Assembly: GCA_963924555.1 (NCBI GenBank)
Contig: OZ004586.1
Span: forward strand, 372,001 to 436,000
Length of the DNA: 64,000 nucleotides
Origin: Crambe crambe
Taxonomy: Eukaryota > Porifera > Demospongiae > Poecilosclerida > Crambeidae
Reading direction: 5' to 3'
Under the pieces are notes generated by a model. That model was not told where the DNA came from, did not search any database, and was given only the letters and a program-made list of their open reading frames with translations. Shown here piece after piece: positions 10,748 through 25,700 of this stretch. The position numbers and the translations under genes were made by a program. Numbering within the stretch: position 1 is the first letter of the stretch; every line of letters begins with the position of its first letter.

Positions 10748-13700
10748 TCAAGTGTTGACTTGTCGACATCCATCAATTCCATTCCCATTCATGTCCATGA
10801 TGGCTCCAGAACGGTACACCAGAAAACAGTCCAGAACTCCAAGAGTACGTGTACACATGTCCTGTCTCTTGATCTCATTCAGATCTGCTTCTGTGAAAGC
10901 GAAGGTCACTTCTGGGAGGTTATCAGTCAAGAGTCTTCCTCCATTCAGTTGGTGCTGAGTATCAGGATCAATAGGTATGGGCATAAAGGTCTTGTTGTTG
11001 ATGAGTGCAAGGTAATCAAAGATCAGTGAAGTGGCATTGACTGTTTCATCAAATCTTAAGGTCAACTCCCCACGATTCATATCGATGGCAAAGTTGAGGA
11101 GTCTTGGTGGGGTGGTGTCAGGGACAAAAGAGCTCAAAGAGAAAGTTGGAGACTGAAGAACAGAATTACCATCCATGTCCATAATGGTGATGCTTGTGAG
11201 GGAGAGGTAGAGGCTCGAGTTATCCACTGCAAGCGTTTCACGAATCTTTATCTGGTTGAGGTCATCGTTGGTCAGGACGATGCTAATGATGTTGAGTGGA
11301 GGTGATACAGAGACATATTGTCCACTGAGGGAGTAGGATGGAGTAGATGTTGAAGCACGATCAAAGAGATTGATACCACTTGTATCCAAACTTGATGAGT
11401 TCACTGTCTCTGAGAACGTTAAGGTCAGAGTTCCACTGTTAGCATCGAAATCGAATCCAGTGAGAACAGGGTTAATAGTGTCTCGTTGGTAACTCGTCAC
11501 TCTGATGGCACCACTAGGGGGAATTCCCACCACTGAGTTCCCGAACGTATCATCGATGGTATCCTGTGAGAAGAAGATGTAAGTATCATTTTCAGATGTC
11601 CCTAACAGATCACGACGCTTTATCTCGTTGAGGTCAGAGGTGCTCAGGCTAATGACCACCTGGGGCAGGTTGCTGGCCTGCATGGTCCGGCTGGTGTTCA
11701 GAGTGTATGTTAAGTTGTCTCCAGTGATGTTGATACCTGAAGCAAGGGTGATCTGAGAGACATCAAGCGATTGGAAATCCACAGACTCATTGAAGGAGAG
11801 AGTCAGAGTTTCAGCTGTGACGTCCAATGAAAATCCCAGGAGTGAAGGAGGGGTGGAGTCTGGAGTGTACCTGCTAACTGGTATTGCATTCAGTCCACTG
11901 AGGATCGGTACGACTGGATATCCTGAGACGTCCAATATAGTGGTGTTGGTCAAAGTGACCCAGGCGGAGGTATTGGTGCCAGCTATGTCCCTCGTTTTCA
12001 AAACATTGAGGTCGTCGTTGGTGATCTCTACGACCACAACAGGGGCATCATTAGTCGTCACAAGCCTTCCATTAGTGAGGGTGTGAGAAGAAGCTTGAAA
12101 TCCCATGGATGTCCATTGGAGAGTGATCCCTGTGAAATCAATGGTGGATACATCGACTGTCTCAGAGAAGTACAGAGTCAGGTAGCCATTATTGAGGTCG
12201 ATATCAAAGCTTTGGAGGACAGGGTTAATGGTGTCTTCAACGAATGCACTTGCTTGTAGGGCAGAGTTGGCTGAGATTTCAGCAACTGCATTGCCATTGA
12301 AGTCACTGATAAAGCCAGGGATGATGCGTAGGAAGGAGGATCCAATGTCGACGAGGAGATCCAAATTCTGCTTGATGAGGTTCAAGTCCTCCAGAGTTAT
12401 GGTTAAAACGACTTCAAGGTGATCTGTAGTTGTGGATTCACCTCCAGTCAGAGTGACTTCTTGCACACGACTCCCTGCTCTTTGTTGAGCTTGCAGAGTC
12501 AAGAATGTCTCATTGATTGTTCCAATGTCAATGGGCTCATCGAAATTCAGAATCAAAGTGCTGGCATTGACATTCACCACAAAGCTGGTCAAACGAGGAC
12601 TGATGAAATCTCCATAGAAGTCGGCGATGCAGTTTGTAGTAGAAGTAATGGGCACACCAATCATTGAGAGGTCTCTTATTGCACTGTCTCTGAGAAAAAC
12701 GCAAGTGTTGTTATCGTCTGTTCCCAAGTCTAAGTTTGTTTTCAAGCTATAGAGATCTGCCTGACCCAGGGTGATGGTGATCTGGGTGGAGTCGACTCTT
12801 GAAGCATTGCTGTCTCTCAGAGTGAACTGATTGCTTCCCATATCGTCAGATTGGATCTCAATGTTGGAGATTTGAACACTCGACGCATCCACCGTCTCGT
12901 CAAACGTCAAAATCAGCTCCTCGGAGGTGAGGTTGAGGGAGAACCGAAGGAGAACAGGAGGAGTCATGTCCGCCATGAAGGTACCAGAGAGAGCACTGCC
13001 ATTGGAAACAGCAACAACAGGAAGACCAAAGAAGTCCCTGATGAGGTCAGAGGTGAGGGAAATGAAGGTATTTGTAGGTGCTGTGGCAAGAGTGGTGATT
13101 GCCTTGATTGCATTTGCATCAGCATCCGAGAGGAAGATGTTGACTTCTACCAAGTTTTCCAGATTTGCTTGACTGGTTGCTGTTAGTGTGTAAGAGCTGG
13201 AAGAGGCACTAGACCGTCTTCCCTGTAAGGTCAGCTCTCTGACATCAAATGAAGAGATGTTGACTGCCTCTGAGAACGTGAGAGTGAGGATTCTTGCATT
13301 TAGATCGAGATTAAATGAAGTGACGATTGGCTGAGTGGCATCAGTGAGGAATTCACTTGCTGTTATCGGATTGGTCGGTGGGACAGACACAACATCATTG
13401 GAGTTGTAATCACGCGTAAGATCACTTGTTATGGAGAGTAAAGTGTTCAATCTTGAAGAAGCAAGATCAGGTCGACTCTTTAACTCATTGAGGTCGTTTT
13501 GTGTCAACTGGAAGGTGACTATGTGAGGAGTCGAAGAATAGTTTATGAAAGAACTTCCTCCAGTGAGGGTGTACTGAATAGAAGATGGAGCTGTTGTGAC
13601 ATTCATGTTGCCAGAACCACTTGTCATTCCTGAATCTGAGGCTGAGCCTGATGCTGATCCACTGCCTGAAGTAGCGGGATCAGGTCTGGCTAGGAAAGTG

Positions 13701-16700
13701 ATGGTTGAAACAGTGAGGAGAGGAATGCGGACTGTTTCAGAGAAGGTCAGAATGAGTACCTCACCCTGGAGGTCAAGTGTGAAGTTGAGCAGGACTGGAG
13801 CTGTGGTATCCATGGTGATGTTTGTCACTTGAGTTGGGATTGTGTTGTTACAGTAATAATTGGAGGTGGAATCTTGAATCGAGCGCTCACTCAGAAGGAC
13901 AAAAGTATCGGTGATTTCAGTAGCAAGAGCCTCGTTTGCCAGCAGCAAGTCAAGATCAAAATCAGAGAGCATGAGGTTTATAAATCTTGTGTATTCTCCA
14001 GTGTTGAATGTACCAGAAGTGAGGCGATATCTCTCCCCCATTGTCCCATTGTTGTTAAGCACTGTTAACATTGTCGGATCAAATGTTGAAGTGTTAACAG
14101 TCTCGTTGAAGGTCAAAGACATCAAACCAACATTCAGATCAAAGTCAAAACTTTCCAGACTGGGACAGTGACTGTCAGAAGTGAAGTTAGATGCTCCAAG
14201 ATTGACTCCAGGGACTCTTATTGGGTTGGAGAACTGGTCTTGGATGAAGTCGGGTGAAAATGACAAGAAGGTATTTCCTTGTTGAGTAGCCAGAGTGATG
14301 ATGGATTTGATGTTGTTGACATCCTCTGTAGACATCTGGAAGACGATGATCGTACTGCTCTCATTTACCGTCAGAGGGACGGGGGAAAACCCTGTTAGAC
14401 TGTAATTGCTGGATGTTGGATTCCGAGAAGGATCTGCAAACTGGAATAAAACTACTTCAGTTGGATCGAACGAGGTCACGTTTACAGACTCTGAGAAGAA
14501 GAAAGTGATTGTGCCGAGGTTGAGGTCAAACTCGAATGAAAGCAGTTCAGGAGGTGTGAAGTCGAGTGAGATATTGCTGACTTCCAGGGCATCACCAGAG
14601 TCTATCACTGCCAAGGGATTTCTAAATGTATCCATTATGACATTGGAATTCACAGTGATGTAAGTGTTGTTCTGATTGGTCGCCAGTCCAGTCAAATCCT
14701 TAATCATATTCAGATCAAACTGTGAGAGCTGGATCACAATTTCAGGTGAATTTGTCATGGAGAGATTGGAATAGCTGGAGAGACTGACAGAAGAAGTGAT
14801 GTTTGTGAGTTCAGAGTCAGACTGAAGAGTGATACCCGTTACATCAAAAGTGCTCACATTAACAGTTTCTGTGAATGATAAAATGAGAATTTCTCGATCC
14901 AAGTCTAACAAGAATGACAGCAATTGTGGGTTGGTCAGGTCAGGGGAGAAGACAGTCACAGGAACGGCATTGGTGCTTGGAATTGGAGCAAGTCTGTTGG
15001 AATTCATATCCACAATTGCCGATTCTGTGACAGAAAGGAAGGTCGTCTCGTTACTCACCCCGATAGAATCCAGCTGCTTTATGCGATTCAGATCCTGTGT
15101 ACTAATATTCACCACGATTACCGTCCCATTGATGCTACTGGTGAAACTCATGTCAGAGAGAGAGTACAGTGGTTGTGTTGAATTGGCTTCAGACTGGAGT
15201 GATATTTGTGTTACATCAAGTGAATCTGCATTAACTGTTTCACTGAAAGTCAGTGTTAGGATTTCCTGATCGAGATCAAGATCAAATCCTTGGAGTTGAG
15301 GTGACACAGTATCACTGGTGAATTGTTCAGCTTGTCTGGGTGTGGTGACGGGGAGCACAGGATTTGAATTCATATCTTGAATCAGTGTCTCAGTTAGAGT
15401 CAGGAAGGTGTCAGTAATATCAGTGGCTAACTCTGTTTGGAATTTAATTGCATTGAGATCAGGAGTGCTGAGATTCAATGCCAGATAAGAAGAGTGGTCA
15501 GTGTTCAGAAGTTGGCCTCCAGTTAGTGAATATGATTGTGCTCCTGGAAATATGCCTTCGTGGAGAGTGACCTGAGTGACCTCGAATGTTGTGATGTTCA
15601 TAGTCTCGGAAAAGTTGAGGTAGAGGACCTCCATCGTGAGGTCGATGCCAAATGACTCCAAGTAAGGCCTGATTTCATCCTCCACATAAGTCTGAGCTGG
15701 AAGCGCTGAAGTGTTGGAAATTGGAACTATGCCAAGTCCGACCATGTCAAAGATGGAATTGGAATCAAGAACGAGATAAGTGGAGGCATTGCTTGAAGCA
15801 AGAACTGGGAGTCGACGTATTTCATCAGAATCGAATCTGCTGAGGTTGACCACAATGGTGGGGTTGGAGACGAGAGACGTGACTATGCTATTAGTGAAAG
15901 TGTGGGAGAGAGTCGTGTTGTCATCAAACACTTCCTCACTTTGAAGTGTGACTCCATTGATAGCAAAGGAACTGGTGTTCACTGTCTCTGAGAAGACAAG
16001 AGTGAGGAGATTAGAGGTGAGATTTAGATCATAGCTGACGAGAGATGGTGGTGTAGTGTCATCTGTGAAGTTCCTCACAGGTTCAGGGATGACGATATCC
16101 TCGACAGAATTCCCATCCATGTCCTCAATGAGGTAAGAAGTTATCACAAGATATGTGTTGTTAGGCGAAGTTGCTAGATTGTCAATTCTCTTCAAATTGT
16201 CCTCGTCCTCTCGCAGTATCTGGACCTCTATGACAGGTGAGTTTTGCATCCCAACTCTTCCCTCCAACAACTGGTATTGCAGGAAATATGGTATTTCCGA
16301 CTCCACGATTGTGATGGCAGTGAAATTGATAGTGGATATGTTCACAGTTTCCGAGAATCCCAATGTTAAAGTGACTCCATCCATGTCCAGATCGAAGAAC
16401 TCCAGAACAGGACTGCTGGCATCTCTGGTGTAGTTAGTGACTCTCAACTGAGATGCAGTGAGGTTATTGCCTGCCATATCAGCAATGGCAGTGGGGAGGA
16501 CCCTCAATGATGTGTCAAGCTGGCCAGTAGTTAGATTTGTGAGGAATTTGATGGCATTGAAGTCACGTCTGGTGATATCGATCATCACTATGGAACTGTT
16601 TTCGGAGAGACTGAAACTGGATATGAGTTGGTAGCTCTCCCGAGGGGATCCCAGACCAACAAGCGTGAAGCCAGAGATATCGAGTGAAGATACATCGACT

Positions 16701-19700
16701 GTCTCAGAGAAAGAAAGGGTAATGACACGCTGGTCAAGATCGATGTCAAAACTCTGAAGAATTGGCGGGACGACGTCTTCGAAGAACACATCAACTTGAA
16801 GAGCGTCATTCTGTGATACCTCCACAATATTATTTCCAAACACATCTTCAACAAGGTTAGAGTTGATTCGGATAAAGGTGTTATTCTCTTCAGTAGCCAG
16901 CTCATACATTTGCTTGATGGCATTCAGATCGTCCAGACCCAGAACGACCTCAATCACACTGCTGTCCGAAGAGTTGAGGTAGCTAGAACCAGTCAGTCTG
17001 TAATGATTGAATGTGTTGTTTCCATCTGCAGTATCCTGGAAGTAAATTGATGAGACATTGAAGAGAAAAGTGTCCACAGTTTCAGTGAAGCTCAGGACGA
17101 TTATTTCTCTGGTGAGATCGAGGTTGAAGGACTGCAGCTGAGGTGGGGTCATATCTGAGGTATAGTTTCTGACTAATCGGGCGTTGACACCGTTCCGCAA
17201 AGCTACTACTTGCTGGTCATTCATGTCCAGAATTGTGCTCTCGTCCAGAGTCAGCCATGTTGTCTCTCTGGAGACACCAATCCTTCTTCTTTTAAGTTCA
17301 TTCAAGTCCTCTAAGGAAATCTGAATGGATGCTAGAAGGCCATCTTGAAGCATAGTGAGCATTCCACCTGTAAGCATGTACCTGTTACCAGGGTCACTAA
17401 CATTGGAGCTCCTCTGGAGTACGATTCTGTCGAACATTGTTGTTGAAACGTCCACAGTCTCGGGGAAACTCAGGAGCAGTATGCCACTGTTGACATCCAG
17501 GTCAAACCCAAGAAGAAATGGAGATGTGGTATCGTTAGTGAACATGGAGGTAGACAGAGCTTGTGATGGTTGGATCTCATTAACTGTATTGCTATTCATG
17601 TCAGCAATGGCTTCTGGTGCAATACTGAGGAACGAAGTAGATTCATTGGTGAAGAGGAATTCATCTCGTTTGATGGCGTTGAGATCATCGATGGTCAAAG
17701 AGATCTCGATCTGTAAGCCGTTGGAGCTGTTCGTAAAGCCTCCATTGAGACGGAAGAAGTTAGGAACGGTTTCTTGGTCACCACTCGAAGAATCATTAGA
17801 ACCAGATCCGATCTCCACTGCAACTCTTCCAGAGTACAAAGTGAATCCAGTGAACACAATGCTGCTTGCATTGACAGGCTCATCAAAGTTGAGGGTGATC
17901 AGGCCTGCATTCATATCAACAGTGAAAGACACGAGGTTTGGGTTGACTCTGTCTTCTACATAGTCATCTGCAAGGATTGCTGTTATTGATGGCTGAATGT
18001 AGTTTGGTTCCAGGGCCATATCATGGACGGCTGATGGAAGGAGCTGGAGGTATGTGTTGTCTGCTGAGGTAGCTAAGTCGGTGTCCAGTTTGATTTGGTG
18101 CAGGTCATCCAGAGCCAGAAGCAGCGAGATGATGGTGGAATTCTCCATTGATATCCTTCGATAGTCTCTCAGAATGTGGTACGAGGAATAGGAAACATTG
18201 GCACCAGAATGGAGAATGAGTTGACTGATATTGAAACTCTCCAGCCTCACAGTTTCGTCGAATGTGAGGATGAGGAACTCGGATGTCAGGTTGAGTGTGT
18301 AGGAGACTAATCGAGGGCCTGTAGAGTCATTAATGTATGCATCGGCCAACAGGGCCATGTCTGAAGTTATAGGTTGTAGAGGTAGTCCAATCATATCACT
18401 GATTCCATCAGCATCTATCGAGAGGTAGGTTGAATTTGGCGTGTTGGCTAACTCAAATATCTCTTTGATGGCGTTAAGATCAAGAGAGCCGATGAAAACT
18501 GTTATAATTGGGTCATCAGTGCTATTCGAGTAAGAAAACTCAGGTCCCATTCCCATTCCATCGACTAGAGTGTAATTCTCACCAATCACAAGAGACTGCT
18601 GAGACTGGAATGTGATGGAAGAGATATCGAGAGTCTCAGCATCGACTGTCTCTGAGAATGTGAGAATAAGGATCCCTTCATCAACATCAAGACTGAATCC
18701 ATCCAATACAGGACGAATCTCATCTTGAATGAAATTGGTGACCTGTAGGCCATTAGATCCAGATATCTGTAGGACGGCATTTTGGTTCATATCTTCGATG
18801 GCTGTGTAGTTCAGAGAGAGGTAGGAATTATTTCTCGATGTGGCCACTTCTGTGAGACGCTTTAGATTATTGAGGTCTAATGTTCCAATACCCACGGTGA
18901 TGGACGTGGCATTTGGAGATGTAGAGGAACTTGAAGGAGTAAGGCTGAGAGTAAAGAGAGGACCAGAAGAGTCCCGGGCGTGTTGGATGGTGATGGATTC
19001 CACATTGAGGGAGTCCCTGTTCACGGTCTCGTTGAATCTCAGCAATAACTCGCTATTATTCAGGTTGAGGTCAAACTCCTCCAGCCTTGGGCGATTGCTG
19101 TCAGGAACAAACACAGAGACAGGCAAGGCCTGGTCGTCTGGAATGTCGTTTACGGCATTGCTATTCATATCCATGATAAGTAGAGATGAGATGGACATGA
19201 AAGAAGTAAAATTGCTGGTTGCTAAGGTGTACAGTCTCTTCACTTCATTGAGATCTTGATCTGACAACATAATGATGATAACATTAGAATCATTTGAGTT
19301 GGAGTAGCTTGTGTTCGACAGCGAATGTGAGTAAACTCCTCCAGAGATATTGGAGCTGTCCTGTAATGTTATCTGAGTAATGGAGAGGGAGTCGGCTAGG
19401 ACTGTCTCAGAGAACATCAGGGAAACGATTCCTACGTTCATGTCAAAGTTGAATGACTGTAGAGAAGGTGAAACCCTGTCATCTGTGAAGATACTCACAG
19501 GGAGGGCAACGATGTCTTCCACAGCTATGAGGAAGTTGCCACTCATGTCTGTAATAGCACCACCAGTCACAGAGAGATAGGTGTTGTTTTCGCTTGTGGC
19601 CAGACCAGTAAGTCTCTTGATCTCGTTCAAGTCAGGAACTGATAGTTCCACATTCACAATGTGGTAATCATTCGGCTGCGAAATACCTCCAGAGAGGTCG

Positions 19701-22700
19701 TACCTCTGCATGACTGACATGTCATCTCCACCAGAGAGGACAGTGTATTGGTCCAGGGCGTGGGTTGATACCCTGACAGTCTCTGAGAAGGAGAGAGTTA
19801 AGACGTCGGAAGTCAGGTTGAGATTGAATGATATGAGTTCAGGGCTGATGACATCACGCTCAAAACCACTAGCCCTGAGGGCAGTGGAGTCCATAATTGC
19901 TGTCACTGGATTCCTGTTCATGTCCAAAATGGCTTGCTGAGTGATCGAAATGAATGTGTTATTCACAGATGTTGCTACTTCTGTCAAACGCTTTATTTCA
20001 TTCAAGTCATTGAGACCCAGGAAGATGGTTACAATGGTAGAAAATGCAAGAGAATGGTTGCTGTCAGACAGTGTCCTGAAATCAGACCGTACACCTGCTC
20101 CTTGGATGGTGATTTCCGGAATACTGAGTGAAGAGCCATTAACTGTCTCATCAAAAGTCAAGATGATCACTTCCATGGTGAGATCGAGGGAGAAAGTAAC
20201 AAGCTGAGGAGAAGTAAAATCATTGTTGAACTGGACTACTTGAATTGCCGACTCATTATCAACTGCTTGGACTTCATTGTCATTCATATCCATGATAAGT
20301 TCTTCACCGAATGCTATGAACGTATCTCTGCTCCCAGTAGCAAGGTCATCAAATGCCTTAATGATGTTATGATCTTCCACAGAGAGATACAGAGTTATTA
20401 CTGTGGAATCAATAAGAGAGGCAGAGCCGTTTGTAAGTGTGTGGAAGGAACTTGTCTCACTGATGTTCAAGGCATTCAGTATCGTGATCTCTTCTTCCAT
20501 GATTGTGTTGGCTCTCACAGTCTCATCAAACGTGAGGATAATGGCACCTTGATTTGCATCAAATGTGAAGTCCAGCAGTCGAGGGGAAGTCATATCTTCT
20601 GTGAAGTTGGAAGCCGGAATAGCTTCTTCAACAGTAGAAGCAATCACATCCCTACCAAAGTTATCATTGAATGTGAAGGCTCTCATTGAAATGAAGGTGT
20701 TGTTGCGTCTGGTTGCAAGGTTGTCGTTCAGTTTGATTCGATTGAGGTCTTCAGTTGATATGTTGATGGTAATGAAGTATCCATTATCACTCTCTGTGTA
20801 ACTGGAAGAAGTGAGGGTCACTGAATTGTTAGTGTTAATTCTACGAGAGTTCTGCAGAGTGAGCCCAGCAGGATTGAAAGTGCTGGCATCGATGATGTCA
20901 TTGAATGTTAAATGAACGAGCCCAAGATCCAGGTCAAGAGTGAAGTCAATCAGTGATGCTTGCATGTCGTCGGACACAAACCTAGAGGCCGCTAGAGCCC
21001 CCTCTGGGGGAACTGCCACCAGGTCATTGCCAGCCATGTCTTGTAAACTTCCTTGCCTCACACTTAGCCAAGTGTCTGAGATTCTTGTTGCAAGATTACC
21101 AGAGAGCTTCAAGTATCTGATGTCGGGTTGGAGGAGCTGAACTATGAGAACTATTGTCCCATTGAAGTCAGTAGCTTCAGTTGTGGTGCCTCCTAGTAGT
21201 GTTCTGTTGTCACTGGGAAGTGCCGAGGGTTCTGATTGGATGGTGAAGCCATCGTACATGGCACTTGAGACTCGAATGGGCTCGTTGAAAGTTAGGAGAA
21301 TTTGATCCAAATCGAGGTCCAGCTCAAAAGATGTGATCCTGGGAGGTGTTTGATCTTGAGTAAGAGTACCAGGTGTGACGGGTATTGCTGATGCAGGTAA
21401 GATGGGGTTGACTTGGTTCGGAGTGGTCCTTGATACTGCATCGGCTATCAAACTTTGATTGATGGCTATGAAGGTGTTGAGATCTGCGGTGCCAATATCA
21501 TCCAGAGCTTTAATGCGATTGGCATCCTCAGGGAGCAAGTCCACCACAATGAAACGGCCATCGCGAGAAGAAGTGGTACCACCAGTGAGGGTGATCATGG
21601 TGGCATTGTCGGAGCGAGCGTTCAGCAAGGTAATGGCAGTAGCATCCAATGTGGATACCGACACAGTCTCGCTGAAGGTCAGAGTTACTGTATTCAGGTT
21701 CAAGTCGAGTTCAAACGACTGAAGGTCTGGTCGTCCTTGATCATCAGTGAAGGTGGAAACATACTGAGCTCTTTCTAGTGGGATAGGGATGATTGGATTG
21801 GCCGATGTATCTTGTAGAAATCCGTCTCCAAGAGCAACCCAGCAGTTAAAAATGGCCGTGCATAGTCCTCTCTGCCGCTGTATTTCGAAGAGATCCTCAT
21901 CAGTCAGCAAAAACGTGAGACTTGTGTTGTCAGAGGATACGATGTTACCTCCCGTGAGGTTGTACGAGAACTGGGGGAGACGGTAGAAGGAGTGCAAGGA
22001 GATTCTTGTCAGGTCCACACTTGAGGCATTTATAGTTTCATTGAATGTTAGTACGACTGTTCCAGAGTCCAAGTCAAACAAAGTGAACGCCATGAGAGAG
22101 ACTCTGTTCATGTCTGGAGTGAACTCAGTAGAAGGGAAGCGACACTCTTCAAAAGTGGCAGGATCTATTGGATTCCTTGACTGGTCTGTGATTGGTTCAC
22201 CCATGATGGAGAGGCAGCAGTCTCTCCCATTGTTGTTGTACAAGCAAAATGGCAGCCGTTTGACCTCATTCAGGTCTTCAGTTGTCAGAGGACAAGTGAA
22301 GAAGGTCCTCTGGTCGTTGTTGCAGAGTCCTCCAGTGAGAGTAAAGTTGTAAATAGGCATATTACACAGTTCATTCATATTGAAACTCCCACTTCCAAAT
22401 ATTCCATTCATACCCATACCACTCCCATTCCCAAATAAGCCACCAGTCATGTCACTCTCATTAACCATGCTCATGTCACTCTCATTAACCATGCCCATGC
22501 CACTCCCTAAGCCACTCCTACTTCCTGAATCAACTGGACAGTTGAAGCAACAGTCGTGCAAAACGAGGTCCAAGGGACTGAGTACGGATATATTCACAGC
22601 TTCACTGAAATTCAAATTGAGGACTCCAGAGTCTAAATCCACTGCAAAGGTCAAGAGTTCAGGAGGTATTTGATCGCCAATGAAGGTACCAGTTCTTACA

Positions 22701-25700
22701 CGTAGGGCTTGTCCATCTGTGATGGGTACTAGCATGTTATTGTTCATATCTCTCACCAAATTGGATCTGGTGACTAAGAAGGAGTTGTCACCAGATGTGG
22801 CTACATTCTCCAGTTGTTTCAGGCTGTTCAGGTCGTTGAAAGAGAGCTGGAATTGAATCACAGTGTTGTCATCTGTCACATTCCAAACACCTCCTGTGAG
22901 AGTGTAAGTGCTCATAGGACTTGCTGTCTGAGAGTCTTGGAAAGAGATGGCACTGGGATCAAACGTTGAGGCTCGCACTGTCTCTGAGAATGTGAAGCTG
23001 ATATTTCCAGTGGTGAGGTCCAGTGTGAAGCTATTCAGAGTAGGTTGGGTGGTATCCTGAGTGAACACTCGTACTGATCTGGCTGACATATCTGGAATCG
23101 ATGTGACAGAGTTATTCGCTGTGTCAGAGATAGCTTCGGGGATGAGAGAGAGGAAAGTGTTGAAAGAGGAAGTTGCTAGGTTGGTGATGCGTTTGATTTC
23201 GTTTGAGTCCTCGGGAGAGAGATTGATGACAACAATGGTACCATTCATGCTACTGGTGGTGCTGGAGCGTAGGGAGTACTCGACTGATGCTGTCGTGTTA
23301 TCTTGTAAGGTGATAGAGCTGACATCGAGACTCTCCGTATTGACAGTTTCATCAAAAGTAAGAGACAATTCACCAGGTCCATCTAGATCCAAGTTGTACG
23401 ACACCAACATTGGAGGAGTACTGTCTTCCACGAAGAGTCCAACTTGAAGTGGGTCATTTGAAGTGATGGGAACAATGTTAAGCTCTGAAGTGTCACTCAA
23501 AGCTGCTGCAGTTAGTACAATATAAGTGTTGTTCCTCTCGGTTGCCAAGGTTACGATCTGCTTGATGCGATTCACGTCAGGTGTGGTGAGGGAAACCATG
23601 ATTACCGACCTATCCTTGGTGGTTCTCACAAAACCTCCTGACAGAGAGAATGTAGAATTTGGGTTAGGTCCATCAACAAGCTGAAACTGAGCGAAATCAA
23701 GGGTTGAAAGGTCGATGGTCTCTGAGAATGACAGAGTCAGTATTTCTGTAGTTAGGTCCAAGTCAAATGCGTCCAATGTTGGTGGTAACACATCAGCTCC
23801 GAAATCATCCAAATTCACTCTGGAAGCACTTGCTTCTAACACAGCTGTCACTGAGTTAGCTACCATGTCCTCAATGAAGTCTGAAGTAAAACTGATGAAG
23901 GTATCGTTGACATTGGTTGCTAGGGAAGGTCGTGCCTTCAAGGCATTCAGATCAACAAGGCTGAGTTGTATGGAGAAGATTGGAGAGTTGGAATCGTTGG
24001 AGAAACTTGATGAGGTCAGAGTGTAGAAACTGAATCCATTGACATCTCGGGAAATCTGAGGTGTGTTCTGGAAGGTAAGTTGAGTGACATCAAGTGTCCC
24101 CGTCACATCAACCGTTTCCGAGAACGTGAAGCTGATAACACCAGACGTCAAGTTCAGACCGTACGTTAGCAACACAGGCTCTGTGATGTCCGCAGTGTAG
24201 TTATCAACTCTTGCTGCATTAATTCCATTCAACCTCTCCTCCACCTCTTGCATGTTCATGTCACTTATCAAAGTACTTGGAAATGTCAGCCAAGTGGTGT
24301 TAGCTTGGTTAGCGATTCTTCTGATTTTAATCTCGTTAAGGTCGTCATTTGTTATCTGAATGAAGACAATCGTGTCATCCCTATTGGAGAGAAGTGACCC
24401 TCCTCTGAGGGAAAACTCGTAGAAGTCAAAGGAGACATTTGATGATCGTTGCAAGGTGATATCAGTAAATTGAAGGGATGAAACATTCACAGTCTCAGAG
24501 AAGGTGAGGGTTAGTTGTCCGTTGTTCATGTTTAGGCTGTAAGCTTCCAGAATTGGCATGGTAGTGTCGTTACGAAAGAGAGAGGCTTGGAGTGCATTTG
24601 GATCTGAGATTCGTTGTATTCTATTCCCGGCGATATCTCTGATGAAAATAGGATCAATGGCTATGAACGAGCTGTTCAAACTGGAGAAGAGGTTCTCATT
24701 TCTCTTCAAGTCATTCAAGTCCCTCTCTGTGAGAGACACAATGAGCATAAGACCGTCCTCACTGGTCGTGGTTCCCCCCGTTAGCCTCATCATCTGGTCC
24801 ATTCTCATAGTCATACCCACGCCTTGAAGGATTATGCCCCTGGGGTCGAATGTAGACACATCAACTGGTTCATCAAAGTTCAGTGTTAGAGTCCCTCTGT
24901 CCACGTCTGCTGTGAATGTAGTCAGTTGAGGTGCAACAGTGTCGACACCATAAGCATCAGCCTGCTGAGTCCGTTCCTGACTCGGGTTTGGTTCCAAAGC
25001 ATTGTCCGAGAAGGCTCCTCCTCGTATAGTGAGGAAAGTGTCGTTGATACTGCTGGCGAGGCCCCGTAGGAGTTTTATCTCATGGAGGTCAGAGTCCGTC
25101 AGGGAGATTGATATCACAGGTCCATCCGTTCCAGTCACTCTTCTGGTACTGGTCAGCCTGTATGAGAAAGTCAAAGGCTCAGGTTCCAATATAGTTCCCA
25201 TTCCAGAACCAGAACCTGTCACTCCAGAACTGGCATTGGAGGGTTGTATTATTCCTGATTGCAGAATGAGGAACGTGATATTGAATGTACTGACATCTAC
25301 AGTCTCATCAAAGGTGAGAATCAAGAGTTCAGAGGTCAAGTTCAAACTGAAGGAGAGAAGAATAGGACCGACTGTATCTGCAGAGTACATAGTCACCACC
25401 ATAGCTCCATCATTGGGTAGGGGGATAATGGTATTGCCGGCCATATCACTGATAAAACCAGCTGGTATTACAATAAACGTATCATTCAGTTCTCTACCAA
25501 TTGTTTCAATGCGTTTGATGCTATTCAAGTCCTCAGTACCGATACTAATGACAATGCTGTCTGAGTCATTTGAAGCGGAAGAACTGAAGAGAGGAGGTCT
25601 GCCAGAAATCAGTGTGTATGTAGACTCGTTCATCCCAACCAGAGCTGCAGACTGGAAAGTGATGGTGCTGATGTTAAGACTGCGGATGTCGATAGTCTCA

